Source of the DNA: an uncultured Flavobacteriaceae bacterium
GTDB taxonomy: Bacteria > Bacteroidota > Bacteroidia > Flavobacteriales > Flavobacteriaceae
Assembly: GCA_947498845.1 (NCBI GenBank)
Contig: CANMLX010000008.1
Coordinates: 57,846 to 121,845 of the forward strand
Reading direction: 5' to 3'
DNA length: 64,000 nucleotides
Positions 8,804 to 16,764 of the stretch are shown here, piece after piece; position 1 is the stretch's first letter; each line of letters opens with the position of its first letter. Both the position numbers and the translations under genes were made by a program. The notes below the pieces were generated by a model. It was not told the origin of the DNA and searched no databases. It saw only the letters and a program-made list of their open reading frames with translations.

Positions 8804-9244
8804 ATAGAATATAAAGTTGAAAAAGTTATAAAGTTAAATGGACCTGAAGATTTGTTAGTACAATAATTTTATAAAATTTATGATTATAACATGAGTTTTA
8901 AGATTTAAACACAATTCATATTAAATATCTATTATTTAAATAGTTGTAGGTGTCACTTCGAGTATTTTTCGACCCAAAGGAGAAAAATGTATCGAGAAGT
9001 TCTTTTTTAAATGATTCTCGATACTATTTCTTCGTATCTCAGAAATCACTCGAATTGACAATCAAGATTTTACAGCTTATTCAATTATTATATTGAACTT
9101 ACATGATTATAGATTATCAGGTTGGTTTGAGGAAAAAAATATACAAATGAAGACTATAAAAAGTTATTAAATACAATAGAAGATTTATTAGAAAAGAAGT
9201 ATTTGAATTATTATATATGAAGTAAAGAGATTTTAGTATAGAAA
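8804..9244. other. Intergenic region with a repeat and a possible gene remnant
   Basis: This 441-base stretch has no intact gene. It holds the 110-bp inverted-repeat element at 8951-9060. Just before the acetyltransferase, at 9143-9220 on the plus strand, a frame reads TNEDYKKLLNTIEDLLEKKY... to a stop. That is protein-like but has no start codon, and may be the tail of a lost gene. Confidence 0.4.
8951..9060. repeat. Long imperfect inverted repeat (flavobacterial palindromic element)
   Basis: The ends TGTCACTTCGAGT (8951-8963) and ACTCGAATTGACA (9048-9060) match in inverted orientation at 12 of 13 positions. An inner pair (GTATCGAGAA near 8989-8998, TTCTCGATAC near 9015-9024) continues the fold. 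The transcript would form one long hairpin. It looks like a dispersed non-autonomous element. Confidence 0.65.
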
Positions 9245-9685
9245 ATGACTATTAGATTCGTTCAAGAAAAAGATATAGAACACATTATTGAACTATGCGC
9301 ATTACATGCAACCTATGAAAAGGCAATATACAATAAACAAGATAAGAAAGAAGCTCTTGCAGTACAGTTGTTTAAGCACAATACTTTAAAGTGTTTGGTT
9401 GTAGAAATAGATAACACACTGGTAGGTTATGCCACTTTTATGAAGCAATTTTCTACTTGGAACGCCGATTTTTACCTTTATCTGGATTGTTTATTTTTAA
9501 AAGAAACCATAAGAGGGAAGGGTATAGGCAGATTGTTAATGCATAACATAAAAGACTATGCGAAATCTAACGGATGTACACATGTAGAATGGCAGACGCC
9601 GTATTTTAATAAAAGTGCCATTGTTTTTTATGAGAAACTAGGTGCTAAACATAAAACTAAAGAGCGCTTTTTTATGTCTGTTTAA
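9245..9685 (+). CDS. GNAT-family N-acetyltransferase
   Basis: 146 residues, one GNAT fold. It starts with MTIRFVQEKDIEHIIELC (beta1-alpha1). The acetyl-CoA motif A is IRGKGIGRLLM (R/Q-x-x-G-x-G) at about residues 97-107, followed by a typical VEWQTPYFNKSAIVFYEKLGAK segment, where the Asn and the YEKLGA turn are conserved in this family. It transfers an acetyl group to an amine, but the substrate (amino acid, polyamine, antibiotic or protein) cannot be told. It appears to be a single-gene unit ending at the hairpin at 9694-9728. Confidence 0.88.
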   Translation: MTIRFVQEKDIEHIIELCALHATYEKAIYNKQDKKEALAVQLFKHNTLKCLVVEIDNTLVGYATFMKQFSTWNADFYLYLDCLFLKETIRGKGIGRLLMHNIKDYAKSNGCTHVEWQTPYFNKSAIVFYEKLGAKHKTKERFFMSV

Positions 9686-9693
9686 CTCAGATT

Positions 9694-9728
9694 GTATCTT
9701 GAAACTTCGTAATGAAGCTTCAAGGTAC
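9694..9728. terminator. Hairpin after the acetyltransferase gene
   Basis: GTATCTTGAAACTTC (9694-9708) faces GAAGCTTCAAGGTAC (9714-9728) across a 5-base loop. Pairing has 13 Watson-Crick pairs, one G-U and one mismatch. There is no long U-run, so it could be a terminator or part of the repetitive block that follows. Confidence 0.5.
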
Positions 9729-9739
9729 AAAGAATACTA

Positions 9740-9860
9740 ACTTTTTCTCAATTTTAGTCCCACATGTACGGGAGTGAAATTGAAAAAAGTAGCAAAGCGC
9801 TAGTATTTGCTCTAGCTCGAAGCTGTAATACCTGCCAGCCATCAGGCTGGGATTTTCTAG
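9740..9860. repeat. Structured intergenic block, repeat-like
   Basis: Around 9739-9790 an imperfect inverted repeat (left arm ...CAATTTTAGTCCC, right arm CGGGAGTGAAATTG...) is followed by AGCAAAGCGCTAGTATTTGC and by the short palindrome CCAGCCATCAGGCTGG near 9835-9850. No open frame is convincing. The density of palindromes suggests an element remnant or a structured RNA. Confidence 0.35.
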
Positions 9861-9965
9861 TGCATAATTTGGCTTTAAATATAAAAAGTTGTGCAAGATA
9901 CACCTGCACAACTTTTTAATTTAAATGTGAGAGACTACATTTGCCAATTAAAAAATAAATTGGTA

Positions 9966-11120
9966 TTAATTATCGAATTCTATAATAAAGTAGAGCTTGT
10001 TAGTATGATTTACATCATTCCATTGGCTCGCTTTACCCAAATGTCCTGAATTTAAAGGCCATTGCGTAAGCGCTAGAGCTAAACCATCTTGGTTACTATT
10101 GTAGTCATCCGGCTCATTTCCCCAGTTATTGTAGAGATTGTCAATAGGCGTACCTCCATTAGTAGCAGATTTTCCTTTCCAGAAATTAGTAGCATTACCA
10201 TCGTTATTACCATTCCATACCCAAGAGCCTTCTTCTGCAATATCATTGCCTCCAAGCCATAGATAAGATGCTCCGCCACCGTCTGGGGCCGATGTATTAG
10301 AAGTATCAATACCAGCATTTTTAGATGCTTCATCAAAAAGCGCATTGTTTTCAGCTTCATTATTAATTTCTGCTAAGTAACCATCTCTATCTATAGCAAA
10401 TTTTGAAGCCTCTTCCCATGTTTTTGCTTCTTTTACAACTTCGTATGTTTTATTATTATAAGTAAACATATAGATATTTTTGTTTTCTTCTAAAGTAACA
10501 GTTATGACATAAGTTTGAGAGGTGCCATCTTCGGCAGTGACTATATAATCCATAGGATTAGTAAAATCTATAGTTTCTCCAGATACAGGGGTAATACTCG
10601 CTTTTTTAGAGATTGTAATTTTTGGAGATAAAGCTGTAATATCTGTGTTTTCAGGGAGTTCTAATGTAATTGTTTTATTTGACTCGCTTATAGTACCTTG
10701 AACCTCCATAATAGAAAACTCTAAGATCTTTTTTTCTGAACTTAAAGCAGATGGTTTAACAGAAACATTCACTGTATATTTTTGAGTGCTTTTGTCTTCT
10801 GCAGTAACTGTATAAATAATAGGATTTGTAAAGTCTTGTGCTTGACCTGATTTTGGGCTTACACTAGCCTTGTCAGAAATACTTATTTCTGGAGATAAAG
10901 AGGAGATATCTGTATTTTCAGGTAATTCTATGGTTATCGTTTTGTTGGTTGTGTCTATTGTGCCTTTAACATTTAAAATAGAAAATGTAGTAATGTTTTT
11001 TTTAGGACTTAATTCTGCAGAATCATCACTTTGGCAAGCGGCTAATGTTATTAAAATAGTTGTTAATAGTATTTGAGTAATGTTTTTGTTGTAATGCAAT
11101 AGTTGACTGATTCTTTTCAT
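9966..11120 (-). CDS. Lipoprotein with two Ig-like repeats and a C-type lectin domain
   Basis: 384 residues. Lipobox LAAC ends the signal peptide near residue 29. Two tandem repeats of about 80 residues follow (TFSILNVKGTIDTTNKTITIELPENTDIS... and EFSIMEVQGTISESNKTITLELPENTDIT...), each closing with YTVTAEDKSTQKYTVNV-like strands. They resemble the DUF5018-type beta-sandwich of Bacteroidota surface lipoproteins. From about residue 215 a C-type lectin fold is visible (KTWEEASKFAIDRDGYLAEI, WLGGND, WGNEPDD, QWNDVN); EPDD and WND resemble the Ca2+/sugar-binding EPN and WND motifs. It probably binds glycans at the cell surface. A LytTR sensor-regulator pair lies immediately upstream on the same strand. 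Confidence 0.82.
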   Translation of the reverse strand: MKRISQLLHYNKNITQILLTTILITLAACQSDDSAELSPKKNITTFSILNVKGTIDTTNKTITIELPENTDISSLSPEISISDKASVSPKSGQAQDFTNPIIYTVTAEDKSTQKYTVNVSVKPSALSSEKKILEFSIMEVQGTISESNKTITLELPENTDITALSPKITISKKASITPVSGETIDFTNPMDYIVTAEDGTSQTYVITVTLEENKNIYMFTYNNKTYEVVKEAKTWEEASKFAIDRDGYLAEINNEAENNALFDEASKNAGIDTSNTSAPDGGGASYLWLGGNDIAEEGSWVWNGNNDGNATNFWKGKSATNGGTPIDNLYNNWGNEPDDYNSNQDGLALALTQWPLNSGHLGKASQWNDVNHTNKLYFIIEFDN

Positions 11121-11213
11121 AAATTATCGTTTTAAATTAAAAGATTATTGCAATAATATCTTGTAATTTCGATAAGGTAAAGTTGTTTGCAGCTAAGTGA
11201 AAAGAATAGTCTT

Positions 11214-11236
11214 TTAGCGAAGTAATTTATCGCTAA
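11214..11236 (-). terminator. Weak hairpin after the LytTR regulator gene
   Basis: TTAGCGA (11214-11220) pairs perfectly with TCGCTAA (11230-11236). A 9-bp direct repeat GCTAAGTGA lies at 11192-11200 and 11232-11240. It sits between the response-regulator stop and the lectin lipoprotein start, so it is either a weak terminator or a regulatory site of the lipoprotein. Confidence 0.35.
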
Positions 11237-11258
11237 GTGATTTTTAATTTAAGGTTTA

Positions 11259-11981
11259 TTAAGCCTTGTATTTGCTCAAAAACTTAGCAGTATACCTTTG
11301 GCTCATTTGAAAAGGGAGATCTAAGGTTTTAATATAAATTTTGCACGTATTATTAAATCCTTTTTCTATAGAATCTATGTATTCAAGATTAATTATGGTA
11401 CCTCTATGTATGCGCTCAAAGTAATGACTTGGTAGTAATGCCTCCCATTGTGCCATGGATTTTAATAGTAGTTTTTTGGTACCATCAAGTAAGTATATAT
11501 TGGTATAATCACCATCTGCAGTGATGGCTAAAATATCACTTATTATAATTAATCTATATTCATTTTTTTCATTAATAACGATACGGTCTGTATGTTTATA
11601 TGTGGTTATCTTAGGTTTTAGGGGTTTTATGTTAGATTTAAACCTATTAATGGTGTCTTCCAATCTTGAGGGAATAACGGGTTTAAGAAGATAATCTAAG
11701 GCGTTAATTTCAAAAGCTCTGGTAGCAAATTCATTATAGGCAGTAACAAAAACAAGATGTGTTTTTACTGTTAACGATTCTAAAATAGAAAAGGCATTAA
11801 TCTCTTTTAGTTGAATATCTAAAAAAACAAGATCTGGTTTAAATGTATTGATTACTGTTATAGCTTCATTAGCAGATTTTGCCGTAGCACAAATTGAGAT
11901 ATCTTTGTATTGAGACAATAGACTTTTCATTTCATGTATAGCCAAAGGTTCATCATCTACAATACAAACAGTAATAGGCAT
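11259..11981 (-). CDS. LytTR-family response regulator
   Basis: 240 residues. The receiver domain (about 1-120) has the acidic pocket DDE near residue 10 and the phospho-acceptor Asp in KPDLVFLDIQL, with the conserved T in VTAYNEFA and K in YLLKPV. The LytTR DNA-binding domain occupies about 140-240 (DYTNIYLLDGTKKLLLKSM, FERIHRGTIINLEYI). LytTR proteins bind paired short direct repeats. The kinase gene starts 3 bases away on the same strand, forming a two-gene unit. Likely targets include the adjacent lectin lipoprotein, as an inference. Confidence 0.93.
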   Translation of the reverse strand: MPITVCIVDDEPLAIHEMKSLLSQYKDISICATAKSANEAITVINTFKPDLVFLDIQLKEINAFSILESLTVKTHLVFVTAYNEFATRAFEINALDYLLKPVIPSRLEDTINRFKSNIKPLKPKITTYKHTDRIVINEKNEYRLIIISDILAITADGDYTNIYLLDGTKKLLLKSMAQWEALLPSHYFERIHRGTIINLEYIDSIEKGFNNTCKIYIKTLDLPFQMSQRYTAKFLSKYKA

Positions 11982-11984
11982 GGT

Positions 11985-12893
11985 TTAAATTTTTATGATT
12001 ATTTTAGAATGTACTTTGCCTTCATTTTCATAAAGAGAAAAATGAGCAGCATTACCATATATTAAATCTAGTCTCTTAATAATGTTTTTGTTACCTCCAC
12101 TATGATTTACATTGATTTTTAGAGAACCATTATTTTTAATCAAAATAATGAGTTTATCACGATTTTTTTGAATGTTTACTTCTATGGTAAGTACTTTTCC
12201 ATCTTTCATACCATGCTTAATAGCATTTTCAACTAAGGGTTGCAACATTAAAGTTGGTATTTTAAGATTAGAAACATTTGAAGCCAGGTCATAAACAACA
12301 ATTAAATCGTCTTCCCAACGTATCTTTTGGATATTTAGATAGTCGTTCAATACTTTAAGTTCTTCAGAAACCAATCGTTTAGAGCTATGAGAAGACGTTA
12401 AAGCAACTCTTAAAAATTCTGAAATACTAGTAACCATGTCTCTGGCTTTAGAAGTGTCTATTAAGATTAAACTTCTTAATGAATTAAGCGAGTTGAATAA
12501 AAAATGAGGATTAACCTGTTCCTGCAATAGTTGTAATTGAGACTCTGTAGCTAGTTGTCTTGCTGTAAGTGTTTCTTGTTTTTGATGTTGAAGTTCTTTT
12601 AGATTTCTAATCATAAAGAACAATGTTGTAAAACCAGTAACATAAATAATTTTTTGCAGTGTATTAATTATAATGTTAGTTGAGGTTAAAGATTGAGAAA
12701 TATCCATTAATGAGAAATAGATATTGTTATTACAAAACACTATAACTAGAGATGTTATTATAACTAAAAAAGCAAATACAATATACCTTTTAGTGGGGTT
12801 TAATATTTTTTGCTTTATTATGCTGTAGCATTGAATAAGTAACACATTAAAAAAAAGGCCTACTAAAAATTGAACAAGCTTTACCAGAACCAT
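11985..12893 (-). CDS. LytS-like sensor histidine kinase (His_kinase family), N-terminus probably longer
   Basis: The 302 residues from the first ATG contain hydrophobic segments at about 1-25, 38-55 and 85-100. The phospho-accepting NPHFLFNSLNSLRSL follows near 130, then an N-box (PLVENAIKHGMKDG) and a short HATPase tail. No classic G1/G2 boxes are expected in this family. The frame stays open upstream to about 13025 and encodes a plausible additional helix (YIILVIAWLFWAIAELVSW) but no ATG, GTG or TTG, so the true start is uncertain. It is paired with the LytTR regulator 3 bases downstream. Confidence 0.85.
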   Translation of the reverse strand: MVLVKLVQFLVGLFFNVLLIQCYSIIKQKILNPTKRYIVFAFLVIITSLVIVFCNNNIYFSLMDISQSLTSTNIIINTLQKIIYVTGFTTLFFMIRNLKELQHQKQETLTARQLATESQLQLLQEQVNPHFLFNSLNSLRSLILIDTSKARDMVTSISEFLRVALTSSHSSKRLVSEELKVLNDYLNIQKIRWEDDLIVVYDLASNVSNLKIPTLMLQPLVENAIKHGMKDGKVLTIEVNIQKNRDKLIILIKNNGSLKINVNHSGGNKNIIKRLDLIYGNAAHFSLYENEGKVHSKIIIKI

Positions 12894-13025
12894 TTTTAAA
12901 AATGGGGTGCTCTTATCATAATAGTTCCATGATACTAACTCTGCGATAGCCCAAAATAACCATGCAATTACTAAAATAATATATTCTTTTTTATTTTTTT
13001 TGATACCAAAGTTATTTTTACGAGC
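12894..13025 (-). other. In-frame upstream extension of the LytS-like kinase without a start codon
   Basis: Reading on from the kinase ATG, 44 sense codons precede a TAA at 13026-13028. They encode a Lys/Asn-rich start (NNFGIKKNKKEY), a strongly hydrophobic helix and SWNYYDKSTPFLKM running into the called start. An A-rich run at about 12987-13001 is a likely place for a frameshift or an unusual start codon. Confidence 0.55.
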
Positions 13026-13217
13026 TTAAAAGTATTAAAATATTTTTTATAGATTAAAAGATTGTTTTGTAAGTATTACAATAAATTATTTTAGAATTAT
13101 TGAGTTAATTCCTGCTAAAAATCATGTTAGTTTATGGGAATTAACACGTTTTAAAAAACTTTATACGTTCTCCTATTAAAATTTTCCTAAAAACTATTTT
13201 ATTAACACACACACTAC

Positions 13218-13225
13218 TATATTTG
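13218..13225 (+). promoter_or_regulatory. -7 element upstream of the 111-residue protein
   Basis: TATATTTG is a perfect match to the Bacteroidota -7 consensus TAnnTTTG and lies 56 bases before the start codon at 13282. Confidence 0.5.
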
Positions 13226-13281
13226 CCAACTAAAATCTAAGTTATAGATAATTGTAAGTTAGTTTTTTAGTATAATACAAA

Positions 13282-13617
13282 ATGAATAAAAAAAGAACAT
13301 CTATAAAAATACTTAATTACATTACTATCGTGATGCTTCTTTTTGCTGTAATTATTCAAACCAACCATGTTACCTTAAAGTTACTTTCTAAATCTACTTT
13401 TGAAATTGAGAAAATAGATATGAAAGAAGGAAAAGAAAAAAAAGGCAGTGGTGAGGAAAAAGATGCTTTTGATCAAGAAAAACTAGAGCTACAAATGCAT
13501 CAAGATAGTTATCGTTTTTTCGATGATAAGCGCTCATTAGAAATTATTAGAACTTCTAATATGGCTATAAAAACAGTATTGCGAGAAATACCAATCCCTC
13601 CACCAGACTTATCTTAA
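13282..13617 (+). CDS. Hypothetical small membrane-anchored protein
   Basis: 111 residues, no family recognised. One hydrophobic helix (about 11-30, YITIVMLLFAVIIQ) follows a basic N-terminus, so the bulk probably faces the periplasm. The middle is Lys/Glu-rich and likely disordered (MKEGKEKKGSGEEKD), then comes a segment ending in EIPIPPPDLS. It has its own perfect -7 element at 13218 and its own terminator at 13635-13655. It is a separate unit ahead of the ABC-HlyD-TolC operon. Confidence 0.6.
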   Translation: MNKKRTSIKILNYITIVMLLFAVIIQTNHVTLKLLSKSTFEIEKIDMKEGKEKKGSGEEKDAFDQEKLELQMHQDSYRFFDDKRSLEIIRTSNMAIKTVLREIPIPPPDLS

Positions 13618-13634
13618 GAGTCTCTCTACAATAG

Positions 13635-13658
13635 AACTTGTGTAATGCACAAGTTTTT
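13635..13658 (+). terminator. Rho-independent terminator
   Basis: AACTTGTG (13635-13642) and CACAAGTT (13648-13655) form a perfect 8-bp stem with a 5-base loop and run into TTTTT. It lies 18 bases after the stop of the 111-residue protein. Confidence 0.8.
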
Positions 13659-13739
13659 AAGAAACAATAAGAGCGGGCGATATATTGCCCCAATGTAAAT
13701 TCTATATAACTTAAATACACACAAATTTTTTACTATACT

Positions 13740-15413
13740 ATGGAAACAACTATGTCTCCCTGGAAACGCTTTATGGCGTTACTAGAATTAGATAAAAAAG
13801 ATATTCGTCAAATTTTTTATTATGCTATTTTCGAAGGTTTTGTAGCATTAACATTACCACTTGGTATACAAGCTATTATTAATTTAATACAAGGTGCACA
13901 GGTGTCCACTGCCTGGATAGTTTTAGTATGCCTTGTAACATTAGGTGTTGCTTTTCAAGGTGTCTTACAATTAATGCAAGTGCGTATTTTGGAGAATATG
14001 CAACAAAAAATATTTACTAGAGCTTCGTTTGAATTTGCATACCGTTTTCCTAAAATAAAACTCGATCAATTAAGAGATTACTACCCACCAGAATTAGCAA
14101 ATCGCTTTTTTGATGTATTAACCATCCAAAAAGGACTCTCAAAAATATTAATAGATTTCCCTGGCGCTGTTTTGCAAATTATATTAGGGCTCATGTTATT
14201 ATCGTTTTACCATTCTTTTTTTATTATTTATGGTGTTTTACTGGTGGTACTCATATATGTTGTATTTAAATATACAGCAAAGCGAGGATTAGAAACTAGT
14301 TTAACAGAATCTAAAAATAAATATAAAGTAGCGCATTGGATACAAGAAGTGTCACGCTCTTTAGTAAGTTTTAAAGTATCGGGCAGTACAAATTTTGCCA
14401 TGAGAAAAAACGATTATTTAACCACAGAATATTTAAATGCACGTGAAAGTCATTTTAAGGTACTGGTAATACAACTTATACAGTTAATAAGTTTTAAGGT
14501 ACTTGTAACTGCAGGGCTTTTGGTTATAGGGGGATTATTAGTATTGAATCAAAAAATGAATATTGGTCAGTTTGTTGCTGCCGAGATCATTATTTTATTA
14601 GTCATAAGTTCTGTTGAAAAACTAATAAAAGGTCTAGAGTCGTTTTATGATGTTTTAACATCGTTAGAAAAAATAGGTCAGGTTGTTGACAAGGAATTAG
14701 AACCTCAAGAAGGTGAAAATCCTTTTAACAATAATGAAAAGTTACACATTGAATTAGATAATTTACAGTATACCACTCCTGAAGGCCAAGAGGTGCTTCG
14801 TAACATCAACTTTAATATCCAGGAGAATGATCGTATATTATTAGATGGCGCATCAGGATCTGGAAAAACCACCATATTAAAACTACTATCTGGACTTATT
14901 TCTCCAACAAAAGGAGCACTTTTTATTAATGATATTTCTATGAAGGGGATCTGGCCAAACAAATACCGTTCTTATGTTGGGCAGGTACTACCAAAGCATT
15001 TACCGTTTGAAGCGTCTATAAAAAATAATATCACTTTTGGACGTAGTGATGTAAGTCAGGATCAATTAAAAGAAGTGTTAAAGGCTGTAGGTTTATTACC
15101 TTTTATTAAGCAACAGCCCAATGGGGTTAATACCATGTTATATCCAGAAGGACGACAAATACCTTTTACAGTTTCTAAACGCATTGTACTGGCCAGAGCC
15201 ATAATTCATAATCCAAAATTATTATTGTTAAAAGATCCATTGGAGCATTTTGAAACAGAGGAAGCAGAAGCCATTATAAAATACCTAACAGCTAAAGAAA
15301 GACCATGGATTTTAGTAGTTTCCACTAGAAATCAATTATGGAAACGCTATTGTGGACAAACCGTAAAAATTTCAAATGGTGTAATTAATTCAAAAAATAA
15401 TAACAATGCTTAA
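13740..15413 (+). CDS. ABC exporter (TMD-NBD half transporter) with a degenerate ATPase domain
   Basis: 557 residues in the layout of type I secretion/multidrug ABC exporters, without an N-terminal C39 peptidase. The transmembrane domain spans about 20-310. The nucleotide-binding domain starts near 340. Walker A is intact (GASGSGKTT, about 370-378) and a Q-loop Gln is present (YVGQVLP). The signature LSGGQ position reads IPFTV (474-478), Walker B reads LLLLKDP instead of LLLLDEP, and the switch His position reads STRNQL. It could bind but probably not hydrolyse ATP normally. Its gene overlaps the membrane-fusion gene by 8 bases, so it forms a tripartite exporter with the next two proteins. 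Confidence 0.9.
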   Translation: METTMSPWKRFMALLELDKKDIRQIFYYAIFEGFVALTLPLGIQAIINLIQGAQVSTAWIVLVCLVTLGVAFQGVLQLMQVRILENMQQKIFTRASFEFAYRFPKIKLDQLRDYYPPELANRFFDVLTIQKGLSKILIDFPGAVLQIILGLMLLSFYHSFFIIYGVLLVVLIYVVFKYTAKRGLETSLTESKNKYKVAHWIQEVSRSLVSFKVSGSTNFAMRKNDYLTTEYLNARESHFKVLVIQLIQLISFKVLVTAGLLVIGGLLVLNQKMNIGQFVAAEIIILLVISSVEKLIKGLESFYDVLTSLEKIGQVVDKELEPQEGENPFNNNEKLHIELDNLQYTTPEGQEVLRNINFNIQENDRILLDGASGSGKTTILKLLSGLISPTKGALFINDISMKGIWPNKYRSYVGQVLPKHLPFEASIKNNITFGRSDVSQDQLKEVLKAVGLLPFIKQQPNGVNTMLYPEGRQIPFTVSKRIVLARAIIHNPKLLLLKDPLEHFETEEAEAIIKYLTAKERPWILVVSTRNQLWKRYCGQTVKISNGVINSKNNNNA

Positions 15414-16764
15414 TATATCTAAAAAACCACTAAGTAAAAAGGTGTCTTTAGAAGCATTTGATGCATTCAAAAAAGCATTTAGACCTAAATACTATAAATA
15501 CTTTAATCGCTTTTTAGGCGTGTTTGCCCTTTTACTCTTTATAACACTATTTTTGCCATGGACCCAAAATGTAACAGGCAATGGTTATGTTACCACACTA
15601 ACACCAGACCAGCGCCCACAAACCATACAGTCACCAATTCCTGGGCGTATTGAAAACTGGCATGTAAAAGAAGGCGATTTTGTTAAAAAAGGCGATACAA
15701 TTCTTTATATTTCCGAAATTAAAACAGAATATCAAGACCCAAAATTGGTAGAGCGCACAAATCAACAAAAAGATGCTAAAAGTCGTTCTGTAGTATCTTA
15801 TCAAGAAAAAATAAAAGCTTTAGAAAATCAAGTTTCAGCTTTAATAAACGAGCGCAGATTAAAACTCTCTCAAACTAAAAATAAGTTAAAACAATCACGA
15901 CTCAAGGTTAAAAGTGATAGTATAGATTTACAGGCAGCAAAAACAAACTTAGAAATAGCCCAACGACAATACGATCGTACTGTAACATTACAAAATGAAG
16001 GTTTAAAAGCGGTAACAGATGTTGAAACTAAACGTTTAAAACTTCAGGAAACACAAGCTAAATTAATTTCTCAAGAGAATAAGTTTTTGGCGAGTCAAAA
16101 TAATGAGGTTAATGCACGATTAGAGATAAATAGAATTAATGCAGAATATTCTAATAAAATAGCGAAATCTAAAAGTGATCGTTTTACAGCAGAATCTGGA
16201 CAGTTTGAAGCCGAAGCACAAGTATCAAAGCTGGAAAATCAATCATCTAATTATAAGATTAGAAATGCCTTATATTACATTACAGCACCGCAAAATGGGT
16301 ATATTAACAAAGCGATAAAGGCAGGGATAGGAGAAACGTTTAAAGAAGGCGAGCAATTAGTAGGTATTATGCCCGCAAACTACGATTTGGCTGTTGAGAC
16401 TTTTGTTGCGCCTATAGATTTACCATTAATACATTTGGGTGAAACTGTGCGTATTCAGTTTGATGGTTGGCCTGCCATATTTTTTAGCGGGTGGCCCAAT
16501 GCCTCTTTTGGAACTTATGGAGGTAAAGTAGTTGCTGTAGAGCGTTTTATAAGTGATAACGGTAAGTTTAGAGTGTTAATTGCTCCAGATGGAGAAGAAA
16601 ATACATGGCCAGAAAACATTCGCGTTGGCTCGGGCGCTTTTACCATAGCACTATTGGAAGATGTGCCGATTTGGTATGAATTATGGCGACAACTTAACGG
16701 TTTTCCTCCCAATTATTATAATCCACAAAATAACGAAACAGAAGGAAAAGAAAAGAAGAAATGA
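15406..16764 (+). CDS. HlyD-family membrane fusion protein
   Basis: 452 residues. One inner-membrane helix at about 40-58 (FLGVFALLLFITLFLPW) anchors the protein. The first lipoyl half follows (SPIPGRIENWHVKEGD), then a long coiled coil of about 115-290 rich in Lys/Glu/Gln. The second lipoyl half (APQNGYINKAIKAGIGE) and a beta-barrel domain complete the HlyD/AcrA plan. It should bridge the ABC protein to the TolC-like channel across the periplasm. It overlaps the ABC gene by 8 bases and the TolC gene by 4 (ATGA), showing tight coupling. The C-terminus is unusually charged (ETEGKEKKK). Confidence 0.92.
   Translation: MLNISKKPLSKKVSLEAFDAFKKAFRPKYYKYFNRFLGVFALLLFITLFLPWTQNVTGNGYVTTLTPDQRPQTIQSPIPGRIENWHVKEGDFVKKGDTILYISEIKTEYQDPKLVERTNQQKDAKSRSVVSYQEKIKALENQVSALINERRLKLSQTKNKLKQSRLKVKSDSIDLQAAKTNLEIAQRQYDRTVTLQNEGLKAVTDVETKRLKLQETQAKLISQENKFLASQNNEVNARLEINRINAEYSNKIAKSKSDRFTAESGQFEAEAQVSKLENQSSNYKIRNALYYITAPQNGYINKAIKAGIGETFKEGEQLVGIMPANYDLAVETFVAPIDLPLIHLGETVRIQFDGWPAIFFSGWPNASFGTYGGKVVAVERFISDNGKFRVLIAPDGEENTWPENIRVGSGAFTIALLEDVPIWYELWRQLNGFPPNYYNPQNNETEGKEKKK

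Noticed and set aside
10079..10360. 93-residue minus-strand frame inside the lectin gene
   Set aside because: Same strand, different frame, Met/Leu-rich nonsense; the lectin frame carries recognisable EPDD and WND motifs.
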